Shown: in pieces, positions 50,961-59,359 of the stretch
Position numbering within the stretch: the stretch's first letter is position 1
Layout: each line of letters opens with the position of its first letter
DNA from: Streptomyces sp. SW4
GTDB taxonomy: Bacteria; Actinomycetota; Actinomycetes; Streptomycetales; Streptomycetaceae
Assembly: GCA_003248315.1 (NCBI GenBank)
Contig: QKWM01000004.1
Location: 1,426,001-1,490,000 of the forward strand
Direction: 5' to 3'
Length of the DNA stretch: 64,000 nucleotides
The notes under the pieces: model-generated
The model's database searches: none
The model's input: the letters and a program-made list of their open reading frames with translations, nothing else
What the model was told of the DNA's origin: nothing
Translations under genes and position numbers: made by a program

Positions 50961-51665
50961 TCACAGGTAGTTCTCCAGCCGCCCCACCGTCAGGCCGCGC
51001 TCCTCGATGCGGCGCAGCAGCTCCTCCGTGCGGGTCGGGTCGGTGACCGAGACGATGTCCCCGGGGTGCAGCCGGTGCTCCCCGCGCGTGTAGCGGAAGC
51101 CGCCCTCGCCGGTGACCTGGACCCGCCACAGCACGACCGCGGTGATGCCGCAGTCGGCGGCGGCGCGCAGGGTCGTGGTGTCGTACCGGCCGTGCGGCGG
51201 GCGGAGCAGGCGGGGGCGGACGCCGAAGCGGGAGCGGAGCTTGCGCTGCTGGCCGCAGATCTCGGCGCGCTGCCCGGCGTACGGCAGGCCGCGCAGGGTG
51301 CGGTGGTCGAGGGTGTGGTTCTGCAGGCTCGCCCCGACCGAGCGCAGCCCGGCCAGGTCGGCGTAGGCCGGGCCGGCGACGGTGTCGGTGAGGAACAGGG
51401 TGACCGGGAGCCGCCGGGCGCGGACCAGGCCGGTGACGTGCGGGTGGCGCTCGGCGCCGTCGTCGTAGGTGAGGAAGACGACCCGGTCGCGGGTGCGGAC
51501 GTGGTCGACGACCGGCGGCAGGTGCCGGCTCGGCCCGGCGGCCTGGGCCTGGGCCTGGGCGCCGTCGCCGGGCGGGCGGGCGCCGGGGCCGACGGCCGCC
51601 GCGCAGCCGGCGAGCAGGGCGGCCGCGAGCGCGGCACCGGCGGACCGGAGCCGCCGCCGCCTCAC
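50961..51665 (-). CDS. Polysaccharide deacetylase-like lipoprotein
   Basis: 234 residues from GTG 51665, which overlaps the stop of the upstream deacetylase by four bases (GTGA), so the pair is coupled. Lipoprotein signal: RRRRLRSAGAALAAALLAGC. NodB-type motifs: VVFLTYDDGAERHPHV (Asp pair), NHTLDHRTL (His pair) and RPPHGRYDTTTLRAA. It resembles its neighbour but is shorter. Likely removes N-acetyl groups from wall glycans; substrate unproven. Confidence 0.85.
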   Translation of the reverse strand: MRRRRLRSAGAALAAALLAGCAAAVGPGARPPGDGAQAQAQAAGPSRHLPPVVDHVRTRDRVVFLTYDDGAERHPHVTGLVRARRLPVTLFLTDTVAGPAYADLAGLRSVGASLQNHTLDHRTLRGLPYAGQRAEICGQQRKLRSRFGVRPRLLRPPHGRYDTTTLRAAADCGITAVVLWRVQVTGEGGFRYTRGEHRLHPGDIVSVTDPTRTEELLRRIEERGLTVGRLENYL

Positions 51666-52621
51666 AGGTAGTCCTCCAGGCGGGCCACGGCGTATCCCTC
51701 GGCGGTGACCTTGTCGAGGAACCGGCGGATCATGTCGGGCATGGTGCCCTTCCAGTCGTCCGGGCCCCGGAAGTGGCTGAGCACGATGTCCCCGGGGTGC
51801 AGCTCGCGGTCCCACTCGCGGTAGTCCCAGCGGTCGACGAAGACCTCCTCGTTCCACAGCGGGACGTGGGTGATGCCGCAGCTCTTGGCGGCGCGCAGCG
51901 AGTCGGCGTTGTAGTTGCCGAAGGGCGGGCGGAAGACGGTGGGGCGCTTGCCGAACCGCTCGCGGATGACCTTCTGCATCCCGCAGATCTCGCGCTTCTG
52001 CTCCGCGTAGGACAGCCCCGGCAGATACGGGTGGTTGAGGGTGTGGTTGTCGAGGGTGACCCCGCGGTCCTGCATCTTCTTGAAGTAGCCGTAGTCGTCC
52101 TTGACGACGTAGTCGCTGAGGAAGGCCGTGTACGGGATCCCCAGCTCGGTCATCATCCGCAGGAACGCCGGGTCCTTCTCGGCGCCGTCGTCGATGGTGA
52201 GGAAGACGATCTTCTGCTTGGTGGGGATCGTGGTGAAGACCGGCGGCAGGCCCCGCTCGGCGTGGCGGTCCACCTCGAAGCCCTTGCGCGTGGTGATCCG
52301 CGGCTTGCGGTCGGGAGGCGGCGGGGGCGCCAGCGGCACCCGCTTCAGGCCCCAGCGCCGGGCGGCGGCGGCCCGGGCGGTGTAGGACGCCTTCAGCTTG
52401 GCGGCGTAGGCGTCCAGTGCGCGGGCCGGGGGCGCCTGGAGGGGCTGCTGGCCGGCGGCGGGCCGCACCTCGGAGGAGGCGCCGCCGCAGCCGGCGACGA
52501 GGGCGGTGACGGCGAGCACGGCGAGACCGCCACGGACGCGCGCACCCGGGGTCCGGAGCACCCGGCGCCTGCCCGACGCCCGGATCACCCGACTCTTGTC
52601 ATTTTGTACGACTGCTCGCAT
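51662..52621 (-). CDS. Polysaccharide deacetylase lipoprotein
   Basis: 319 residues, intact, ATG 52621 (RAVVQNDKSRVIRASGRRR). Lipobox AVTALVAGC after a basic lead. About 90 residues of linker with PLAPPPPPDRKP. NodB motifs: IVFLTIDDGAEKDPAFL, NHTLNHPYL and RPPFGNYNADSLRAAKSCG, then LHPGDIVLSHFRG. First gene of a two-gene coupled unit; homologous throughout to the downstream partner, so a tandem duplication. Divergent from the methyltransferase gene by 90 bp. Confidence 0.9.
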   Translation of the reverse strand: MRAVVQNDKSRVIRASGRRRVLRTPGARVRGGLAVLAVTALVAGCGGASSEVRPAAGQQPLQAPPARALDAYAAKLKASYTARAAAARRWGLKRVPLAPPPPPDRKPRITTRKGFEVDRHAERGLPPVFTTIPTKQKIVFLTIDDGAEKDPAFLRMMTELGIPYTAFLSDYVVKDDYGYFKKMQDRGVTLDNHTLNHPYLPGLSYAEQKREICGMQKVIRERFGKRPTVFRPPFGNYNADSLRAAKSCGITHVPLWNEEVFVDRWDYREWDRELHPGDIVLSHFRGPDDWKGTMPDMIRRFLDKVTAEGYAVARLEDYL

Positions 52622-52711
52622 GGTGCCGGATCCTCGCAGTCGCCGTCCCGGGACGCGGCCCGACACCGCGGCGGGCGGCACACCGTCCACCGACTGGCCC
52701 ACAATGAGGCG

Positions 52712-53878
52712 GTGAACGACCTCGACGCCCTCCGCACCCCAGAAGGCCGCGCCCTCCTCGAGGAGGTCCGCGGCACCGACCCCGCGCGGGAACTGGCCGT
52801 CGCCACCCGGCTGCGGCGCGAGCACCCCGCCCACCTGGTGTCGGCGGCGCTCGGGCAGGCGCGGCTGCGGCAGCGGGCGGTGGCCAAGTTCGGCGCCGAG
52901 GACGCCGGGCGGATGTTCTTCACGCCGAACGGCGTCGAGCAGTCGACGCGGGCGAGCGTGGCGGCGTACCGGGCGCGGCGCCTGAAGGAGCTGGGGGTGA
53001 CGTCCGTCGCCGACCTGTGCTGCGGGATCGGCGGGGACGCGATCGCGCTGGCCCGCGCCGGCATCCGGGTGCTCGCGGTGGACCGGGACCCGGTCACGGC
53101 GGCGACGGCGCGGGCGAACGCCGAGGCGCTCGGCCTGGCCGGCCTCGTCGAGGTGCGGGAGGCCGACGTGACCGAGGTGGACACGGACGGCTACGACGCC
53201 GTGTTCGTCGACCCGGCGCGCAGGGGCGGACGGGGCAGGATCTTCGACCCCGAGGCGTACTCGCCCCCGCTGTCCTGGGCCGTCGCCGCCGCCCGTACGG
53301 CGCCCCGGGCCGCCGCGCTGAAGGTCGCGCCCGGCATCCCGCACGAGGCCGTGCCCGAGGACGCCGAGGCCGAGTGGATCTCGGACGGCGGAGACGTGAA
53401 GGAGGCGGTGCTGTGGTTCGGCACCGAGCCGGGCGCGGTGCGGGCGACGCTGCTGCCCGGGCCGCGCACGCTGCTCTCCCGGGGCCTGCCCGACCCGCGG
53501 GTCCGCCCGCCCGGGCGCTACCTCTACGAGCCCGACGGCGCCGTCGTCCGCGCCCATCTGGTCGCCGAGGTCGCCGAGTCGGTCGGCGGCGGGCTGCTCG
53601 ACCCGACCATCGCCTACGTCACCGCGGACGCGCTGCGGCCGACGCCGTACGCCACCGCCTACGAGATCACCGACCACCTGCCCTTCAACGTCAAGCGGCT
53701 GAAGGCGCTGCTGCGGGAGCGCCGGGTCGGCGTGCTGACCGTGAAGAAGCGGGGCTCGGCGGTCGAACCGGAGGAACTGCGGCGGAAGGTCAAGCCCCAG
53801 GGGCCGCACGCGGCGACCGTGTTCCTGACCCGGGTGGCGGGGGCGCCGGCGATGCTCATCGGGCGTCCGGCGGCCTGA
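52712..53878 (+). CDS. Class I SAM-dependent methyltransferase with THUMP-like domain
   Basis: 388 residues, intact. GTG 52712 (NDLDALRTPEGRALLEEVRG). SAM-binding motif I SVADLCCGIGGDAIALARAG, acidic end of strand 2 VLAVDRDPVTAAT, and motif IV YDAVFVDPARRGGRGR. The C-terminal ~110 residues (YVTADALRPTPYATAYEITD onward) match a THUMP-like domain of actinobacterial methyltransferases. Probably modifies RNA; target unknown. Confidence 0.85.
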   Translation: MNDLDALRTPEGRALLEEVRGTDPARELAVATRLRREHPAHLVSAALGQARLRQRAVAKFGAEDAGRMFFTPNGVEQSTRASVAAYRARRLKELGVTSVADLCCGIGGDAIALARAGIRVLAVDRDPVTAATARANAEALGLAGLVEVREADVTEVDTDGYDAVFVDPARRGGRGRIFDPEAYSPPLSWAVAAARTAPRAAALKVAPGIPHEAVPEDAEAEWISDGGDVKEAVLWFGTEPGAVRATLLPGPRTLLSRGLPDPRVRPPGRYLYEPDGAVVRAHLVAEVAESVGGGLLDPTIAYVTADALRPTPYATAYEITDHLPFNVKRLKALLRERRVGVLTVKKRGSAVEPEELRRKVKPQGPHAATVFLTRVAGAPAMLIGRPAA

Positions 53879-53903
53879 CCGGCCGGCGCGCCGACGGCGG
53901 CGG

Positions 53904-54900
53904 TCAGCGCAGCGACGCCCACAGCCGCTCCGCCTCCGGTTCGTCCGCGATCACCCGGTCGGGGTCCCAGGGCGCCGGGACCACCGGCATCGTCACGGTG
54001 CGCACGCCCTCCGCCGACAGGCCCCGAGGCTCTCGCCGAGGCTCGTCAGCTCTCCGAGGGAGTCCAGTGCGGTGTCGGTGGTGAGGCTGCCGGTGGCGGC
54101 CTCGGCGACGCGGTAGAGGCGGGCGGGGTCGGTGAGCAGGTCGGTGGCCGAGATCTGCGCCAGCAGCGCCTCGACCAGTTTCTGCTGGAGTTCTATGCGG
54201 GCGAGGTCGCTGCCGTCGGCGGTGCCGTAGCGGGTGCGGGCGAGGCCCAGGGCCTCGGTGCCGTCGAGGTGGTGGGTGCCCGCGGGCAGCCGCAGCCGGC
54301 TCTTGTCGTCGTCGATGTCCCGCTCGGTGGTGACGGTGACGCCGCCGAGCGCGTCGACCAGCCGTGCGAAACCGGCGAAGTCCACCTCGACGTAGTGGTC
54401 CATGCGGACGTTCGTCATCGACTCCACCGTCTTCACCGCGCACGCCGGGCCGCCGACGGCGTAGGCGGTGTTGAACATCGCGTTCCGCGCCGGCGGGGTG
54501 CGCTTCCCGGACGGCAGCGGGCAGGACGGGCGGTCGACCAGCGTGTCGCGCGGGATGCTCACGACGGTGGCGCCGGTGCGCCCCGCGTCGAGGTGGACGA
54601 CCATCGCCGTGTCGGAGCGGGCGCCCTCGCTGTCGCCGCCGCCCAGCCTGCGGTTCTCGGCCCCGCCGCGCGAGTCCGAGCCGAGGAGCAGGATGGTCAG
54701 CGGGCCCGTCGGCAGCGGCGCGGCGGACGGGGCCCCTGCGGCCTCGGCGGGCGGTCGTCGCCGAGCGCGCCGTCGATGTCGACGCTCTCGATGTTGCCGT
54801 CGAGGTGCCGGTAGGCCCACCCCACCGCCGCCACGCCCAGCAGCAGGGCGGCCGCCAGGGCCAGTCCGGCCACTCTCAGCACCCTCGGCCGCCCGCCCAT
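53904..54900 (-). CDS. LytR-CpsA-Psr (LCP) family wall-polymer ligase
   Basis: Transfers lipid-linked glycopolymers to peptidoglycan. ATG 54900 (GGRPRVLRVAGLALAAALLL) gives one membrane helix. LCP core: ILLLGSDSRGGAENRR, SDTAMVVHLDAGRTGATVVSIPRDTLVD, NTAYAVGGPACAVKTVES, VEVDFAGFARLVDALGGVTV and LARTRYGTADGSDLARIELQQ, with the conserved Arg and Asp. Frame changes near 54750 and 54030. About 331 residues. Confidence 0.88.
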
Positions 54901-55070
54901 GCGCCGCCCCCGTCCCGTCGCGCGTCCCCACCCGTCTGCCCGCTCTCAGGAACGTAAGTCCGCAATGTTTCGGGCGGCTCCTCGCGGACGCGATTCTGCG
55001 GAAATTCTCAGATTCCCGCCCCGCCGGGCCGGTCCGGCCACGGGCTGCGCGGGCCCTCCGGGCGCCGGTG

Positions 55071-55327
55071 TCAGTCCGCGGCCACCGACTCGAACCGCCA
55101 GCGGTGCACGGCCCGGGTCACCAGCTCGCCGTCGGGCTCGGGCAGTTCGGGCAGTTCGGCGTCGTAGGCCGCGTCCCACCAGGTGACGACCAGGACGCGG
55201 TCCTGCGGGGCGCGGAAGGTCTCCCGGCGCAGCGGGGTGCCGTCGAGTTCCTGCGCCCGCGCCCAGGCCAGCAGTTCCGCGCCGCGGCCGGGACGGCCCG
55301 CGCCTCCCACATCAGCGCGACGGTCAC
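55071..55327 (-). CDS. Small conserved hypothetical (about 85 aa) coupled to tsaD
   Basis: GTG 55327 overlaps the tsaD stop as GTGA. It reads [12 protein letters not shown], then after one frame change near 55292 [20 protein letters not shown] to [20 protein letters not shown] and [14 protein letters not shown]. The plain VxVxMWEARA...GxxxxLLxWA pattern and VVTWW strand suggest a ferredoxin-like alpha/beta fold, but I recognise no family. It is last in the tsaB-rimI-tsaD transcript. Confidence 0.65.
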
Positions 55328-56421
55328 GAGTACAGGTTCTCCTTGCTCACCTCGTGCACGTGGTCGTGCCCGTGGTGGTGGCCCGGCACGTGCGGGTCCG
55401 TCACCGGCAGGGACGAGTCCGCCGACAGGTCCCAGGACGACGCCGGCCGGTTGCGGGCGACCATCTCGGCGCCGAGCGCGGCCACCATCGCGCCGTTGTC
55501 CGTGCACAGCTTGGGCCGCGGGACCCGCAGCCGGATGCCGGCGGCCTCGCAGCGCTCCTGGGCGAGGGCCCGCAGCCGGGAGTTGGCGGCGACACCGCCG
55601 CCGATCATCAGGTGGTCGACGCCCTCGTCCTTGCAGGCCCGCACCGCCTTGCGGGTCAGCACGTCCACGACGGCCTCCTGGAAGGAGGCGGCCACGTCCC
55701 GCACCGGCACGTCCTCGCCGGCCGCCCGCTTGGCCTCGATCCAGCGGGCCACGGCCGTCTTCAGCCCGGAGAAGGAGAAGTCGTACGCCGGGTCGCGGGG
55801 CCCGGTCAGTCCGCGCGGGAACGCGATCGCGTCCGGGTCGCCCTCGCGGGCGTACCGGTCGATGACGGGGCCGCCGGGGAAGCCGAGGTTCAGCACGCGG
55901 GCGATCTTGTCGAAGGCCTCGCCGGCCGCGTCGTCGATGGTGGCGCCCATCGGCCGGACGTCGGAGGTGATGTCCGAGGAGAGCAGCAGGGAGGAGTGCC
56001 CGCCGGAGACCAGCAGCGCCATCGTCGGCTCGGGCAGCGCGCCGTGCTCCAGCTGGTCGACGCAGATGTGCGAGGCGAGGTGGTTGACGCCGTACAGCGG
56101 CTTGCCCAGCGCGTACGCGTACGCCTTCGCCGCCGAGACGCCGACCAGCAGGGCGCCGGCGAGGCCGGGCCCGGCGGTGACCGCGATGCCGTCGAGGTCG
56201 CGGGCAGCGACCCCGGCCTCCTTCAGGGCGCGGTCGATGGTGGGGACCATCGCCTCCAGGTGGGCGCGGCTCGCGACCTCGGGGACGACCCCGCCGAAGC
56301 GGGCGTGCTCGTCGACGCTGGAGGCGACGGCGTCGGCCAGCAGCGTGGTGCCGCGGACGATGCCGACGCCGGTCTCGTCGCAGGAGGTCTCGATCCCCAG
56401 TACCAGGGGTTCGTCAGGCAT
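55324..56421 (-). CDS. tsaD: tRNA N6-threonylcarbamoyladenosine transferase TsaD
   Basis: Catalytic subunit that puts threonylcarbamoyl on A37 of ANN-decoding tRNAs. 365 residues, intact. [15 protein letters not shown], metal ligands His in [46 protein letters not shown] and [15 protein letters not shown]. The tail is extended and His-rich ([15 protein letters not shown]). It overlaps rimI by 8 bases, and the small gene after it by 4. Partners tsaB and tsaE are in the window. Confidence 0.96.
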   Translation of the reverse strand: MPDEPLVLGIETSCDETGVGIVRGTTLLADAVASSVDEHARFGGVVPEVASRAHLEAMVPTIDRALKEAGVAARDLDGIAVTAGPGLAGALLVGVSAAKAYAYALGKPLYGVNHLASHICVDQLEHGALPEPTMALLVSGGHSSLLLSSDITSDVRPMGATIDDAAGEAFDKIARVLNLGFPGGPVIDRYAREGDPDAIAFPRGLTGPRDPAYDFSFSGLKTAVARWIEAKRAAGEDVPVRDVAASFQEAVVDVLTRKAVRACKDEGVDHLMIGGGVAANSRLRALAQERCEAAGIRLRVPRPKLCTDNGAMVAALGAEMVARNRPASSWDLSADSSLPVTDPHVPGHHHGHDHVHEVSKENLYS

Positions 56422-56931
56422 TGTTCTCGGTTCCTCGTTCGGTTCCCGGTACGGAGGCGGAAGGGTCGGTCAGGCGCATCACCAGGGCGTCCACGTTGCC
56501 CGGCTGGTAGTAGCCGCGCCGGACGCCGATGGGCTCGAAGCCGAAGCGCTCGTAGAGCTTCTGGGCGCGGACGTTGTCGACGCGGCACTCCAGCATGACC
56601 TCGGCGCACTCGAAGGCGGTCGCGGCCCGCAGCAGCTCGGTCAGCAGCCGGGCGCCCAGGCCGGTGCCCCAGTGGTCGCGGGCCACGGCGATGGTCTGGA
56701 CGTCGCCCTGGTCACCGGAGGCGACCAGCCCGGCGTACCCGACGATCCGGCCGTCGTCCTCGGCGACGAGGTACCGGCGGGTGGCCCCCGGTCCCGCGCG
56801 TGGGCCAGCTCGGACCAGAACATCCCGCGCGACCAGGCGTCCTCGGGGAACAGCTCCCGCTCCAGTTCGAGCACGGGGTCGATGTCCCACCAGCGCATCT
56901 CGCGCAGTACGGCAGTGGCTGACCCGTTCAC
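56414..56931 (-). CDS. rimI: Ribosomal protein bS18 N-alanine acetyltransferase RimI
   Basis: GNAT fold of about 172 residues. GTG 56931 overlaps the tsaB stop (GTGA): [36 protein letters not shown] start in one frame, then [20 protein letters not shown], the acetyl-CoA loop [19 protein letters not shown] and [21 protein letters not shown]. One frameshift near 56795. Sits between tsaB and tsaD as in many bacteria. Confidence 0.92.
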
Positions 56932-57581
56932 TTGGGGGTGACCACCTTGTAGTTCTTCGGGACCTGGGCGTCGGGGCGGCGCAGGTACAGCGGCCGGGGC
57001 GGGGGCAGTTCCTCGCCCGCGGCGAGCCTCTCGGCGGCCAGGCGGGCGAGGGCGGCGGCGGACACGTGCTCCGGTTCGTGCGCCTGGGGGAAGGTCTCCG
57101 GGTACAGCAGCGCGCCGGCGCCGACCGCGGGCAGGCCGGCGACCTGCCCGGCGATGTCGGCGGGCCGGTCGACGGCCGGGTCGGTGAGGCGGGTGCGGGA
57201 GTCTGCGTACCGGGCCCAGTAGACCTCCTTGCGGCGGGCGTCGGTCGCCACGACGAAGGGGCCTTCCAGGTCGGCGGCGTACGCGAGGCCGTCCAGGGTG
57301 CACACGCCGTGCACGGGCACGCCGAGCGCCAGTCCGAAGGTGTCCGCGGTCATCAGGCCGACGCGCAGCCCGGTGTACGGGCCGGGGCCGGTGCCGGCGA
57401 CGATCGCGGTGACGGCGTCGAGCCGCAGGCCGGCCTCGGCGAGCAGCCGGTCGACGGCCGGCAGCAGCAGCTCACCGTGCCGGCGCGCGTCCACCTGGCT
57501 GGAGGAGGCGATGACGTCCGTGCCGTCGTGCAGCGCGACGGTGACGGCGGGGGTGGCGGTATCCAGAGCGAGCAAGAGCAC
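56928..57581 (-). CDS. tsaB: tRNA t6A synthesis protein TsaB
   Basis: 217 residues, intact. ASKHA-fold, non-catalytic partner of TsaD: LLALDTATPAVTVALHDG, RRHGELLLPAVDRLLAEAGL, AIVAGTGPGPYTGLRVGLMTADTFGLAL and VVATDARRKEVYWARY. GTG 57581. First gene of the coupled run tsaB-rimI-tsaD-small ORF. Confidence 0.95.
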   Translation of the reverse strand: MLLLALDTATPAVTVALHDGTDVIASSSQVDARRHGELLLPAVDRLLAEAGLRLDAVTAIVAGTGPGPYTGLRVGLMTADTFGLALGVPVHGVCTLDGLAYAADLEGPFVVATDARRKEVYWARYADSRTRLTDPAVDRPADIAGQVAGLPAVGAGALLYPETFPQAHEPEHVSAAALARLAAERLAAGEELPPPRPLYLRRPDAQVPKNYKVVTPK

Positions 57582-57746
57582 GCGAACAGCGTACGGCGCC
57601 CCGGGCCCCCGCCGGACCCCGTGTCGGCGGCCCCGGTCGGGCGGTCACCTGCTGCTACCGTCGCCGGGAAGCGGTACGAATGCCGCGAGCGGCAGGAATG
57701 CCGCGATCCGCACGACGCACGACGTACGACACCGAGGTGGTCGCCA

Positions 57747-58301
57747 GTGGCAAGCAGCAGCGCCGGGTTCGTGGCCGGACTGACCACGGCGGCCCTGGTC
57801 ACGGTCGGTGTCCTCGCCTACCAGGCGGCCGCGACGGTCCCGCCGTCCCTGGGCAAGCCGCAGGCGACCGCGTCCCCGGCGCCGGGCGCCTCGAAGGCGC
57901 CGCGCGACAAGCGGCACCCCACGGCCCTGCCCGCCGGGTCCGGAACGGGTGAACGGGTGGTGTACTCGGTGGACGACGACCGGGTCTGGCTGGTCGGCGC
58001 GGGCAACAGGGTGCGGCGCACGTTCAAGGTGACGCCCAGCACCGTCGACCCGCTGCCGGGGACGTACGCGGTCACCTCCCGCTCCGGCCGGGTCACCGGC
58101 TCCGACGGCATCCCCGTCGAGCACGTCGTCCGCTTCGCCGCCGTCGACGGCGTGGTCATCGGCTTCAGCGCGGCGGTGGACCCGTCGGCACCGGCACCCG
58201 ACCCGAACCTGCGGACGGGCGGCATCCGGGAGTCCCGCGCGGACGGCGACGCGATGTGGAAGTTCGCGACGATCGGACGCAAGGTCGTCGTGATCCGCTG
58301 A
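57747..58301 (+). CDS. Membrane-anchored hypothetical protein (184 aa)
   Basis: GTG 57747 (ASSSAGFVAGLTTAALVTVG) after GAGGTGG. One N-terminal helix, a Pro/Ala/Ser linker, then about 110 residues of beta-rich extracytoplasmic domain: ERVVYSVDDDRVWLVGAGNR, TFKVTPSTVDPLPGTYAVTS, HVVRFAAVDGVVIGFSAAVD, AMWKFATIGRKVVVIR. The regularity suggests a compact beta-sandwich. Function unknown. Divergent from tsaB by 165 bp. Confidence 0.75.
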   Translation: MASSSAGFVAGLTTAALVTVGVLAYQAAATVPPSLGKPQATASPAPGASKAPRDKRHPTALPAGSGTGERVVYSVDDDRVWLVGAGNRVRRTFKVTPSTVDPLPGTYAVTSRSGRVTGSDGIPVEHVVRFAAVDGVVIGFSAAVDPSAPAPDPNLRTGGIRESRADGDAMWKFATIGRKVVVIR

Positions 58302-58358
58302 GCGCCGCCCGGCACCGCCGGCCGGCGGCTCGGGAACGCCGGGGAGCCGGGATGCGGG

Positions 58359-58467
58359 GACCGCGAGGGCGGCGAGGACCGCGAGGGCGGCGCCGGGCCC
58401 TCCGGCGGCCCCGCGGGGACCGCGAGGGCGGCAGAACCGCAAGGGCGGTGCCGGGCCTCCGGCGGCC
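58359..58467. repeat. GACCGCGAGGGCGGC repeats
   Basis: Three copies of GACCGCGAGGGCGGC plus one AACCGCAAGGGCGGT and two CCGGGCC(C)TCCGGCGGCC units alternate between the hypothetical gene and the 64-residue ORF. No coding signal. Confidence 0.65.
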
Positions 58468-58468
58468 G

Positions 58469-58663
58469 CTACGCGGCCTCGGGCCGTGCGGGGGTCGGCG
58501 CCGGCGCCTCCGGGCGCGGGGTCCTCGGCTGCCGGCCCGTCTCGGCGGCGCTCGGCGGCGTGGACACCGCGCTGGCCGCGGCGCAGGCGGCGAGCAGATC
58601 GTGCATGGACACCCCCGCCGCCGGCTTCGGCTGCGGCGGGGTCGTGCTCTCGGACACCGACAT
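58469..58663 (-). CDS. Small unrecognised peptide gene (64 aa) under a metal-box-like palindrome
   Basis: ATG 58663 follows AGGAGG (complement of 58668-58673) at ideal spacing. The product starts MSVSESTTPPQPKPAAG, has one amphipathic/hydrophobic segment VSMHDLLAACAAASAVSTPP with a single Cys, and ends in a Pro/Ala/Arg tail. Too short and weakly hydrophobic for a transmembrane protein. It is isolated, with its own upstream palindrome (58694-58711) and after a hairpin that ends the tsaE transcript. It could be a leaderless-secreted, regulatory or RiPP-like peptide; I recognise no family. Confidence 0.6.
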   Translation of the reverse strand: MSVSESTTPPQPKPAAGVSMHDLLAACAAASAVSTPPSAAETGRQPRTPRPEAPAPTPARPEAA

Positions 58664-58693
58664 GGACGCCTCCTGAGGGTCGGGGGCGAAGCC

Positions 58694-58711
58694 GGTTAGG
58701 CATGCCTAACC
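58694..58711 (-). promoter_or_regulatory. Perfect 18-bp palindrome resembling DtxR/MntR-family boxes
   Basis: GGTTAGGCATGCCTAACC, 31 bases before the ATG of the 64-residue ORF, so over its likely promoter. It shares TTAGG and CCTAA half-sites with iron (IdeR/DmdR) boxes, but the half-site spacing is 4, not the 9 of the usual 19-bp iron box. It may suit an MntR-like or other regulator better. Confidence 0.6.
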
Positions 58712-58758
58712 AAACGCTGGATACCATGTGACCACGCGGAAGGCGCCGGAGGCAATAC

Positions 58759-58779
58759 ATGCCGACGACCTGTCGGCAT
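58759..58779 (-). terminator. Hairpin after tsaE
   Basis: ATGCCGAC and GTCGGCAT form an 8-bp perfect stem around GACCT, beginning seven bases beyond the tsaE stop on the minus strand. It probably ends the acpS-nnrD-alr-hydrolase-tsaE transcript and isolates the small ORF. Confidence 0.6.
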
Positions 58780-58785
58780 ACCGGC

Positions 58786-59306
58786 TCAGGCCGAGAGCGC
58801 GCCCAGGTCGACCGTGGCCCAGCGGGCGCCGACGCCGGTCAGCGACACGTGCCGCACCTCGTCCGTCGTGTCGCCGACGGCCCGGTGGATGACCAGCTGG
58901 AGCCGGTCCTCGGTCAGTTCCTCGAACCTGCCCTCGCCCCACTCCACGACGACGACCGACTCCGGCAGCGAGACGTCCAGGTCGAGGTCCTCCATCTCGT
59001 CCAGCCCGCCGGACAGCCGGTAGGCGTCGACGTGGACCAGCGGCGGGCCGTCCCGAGGGAGGGGTGGACGCGGGCGATCACGAACGTCGGGGAGGTGACG
59101 GCGCCGCGGACACCGAGGCCCTCGCCGAGGCCGCGGGTCAGCGTCGTCTTGCCGGCGCCCAGCTCACCGGTGAGCATCACCAGGTCGCCGGGGCGCAGCA
59201 GCTTGGCGAGCCTGCGGCCCAGCTCCCGCATCTGCTCGGGGGAGGTGACGGTGATCTCGACGGGCGCGGGCCCGGCCGGGCCGTGCGGTGCTGCCGGTGC
59301 TTCCAT
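58786..59306 (-). CDS. tsaE: tRNA t6A synthesis ATPase TsaE
   Basis: About 174 residues from ATG 59306 (EAPAAPHGPAGPAPVEITV). Walker A LTGELGAGKTTLTRGLGEGL; VTSPTFVIARVHPS; then, after one missing G near 59060, PLVHVDAYRLSGGLDEMEDL and VVVVEWGEGRFEELTEDRL. Joins TsaB and TsaD in t6A synthesis. It is 54 bases after the hydrolase gene. Confidence 0.94.
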
Positions 59307-59359
59307 AGCCCCAACGGTAGCCGCTGCGGGTGCGGCCCGGCCGCCTCCCGCCGCCGCCC

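Noticed and set aside
58694..58711. A standard 19-bp iron (DmdR/IdeR) box
   Set aside because: Half-sites TTAGG and CCTAA are four bases apart here, not nine, so I do not assign it to the iron regulator, only to a similar family.
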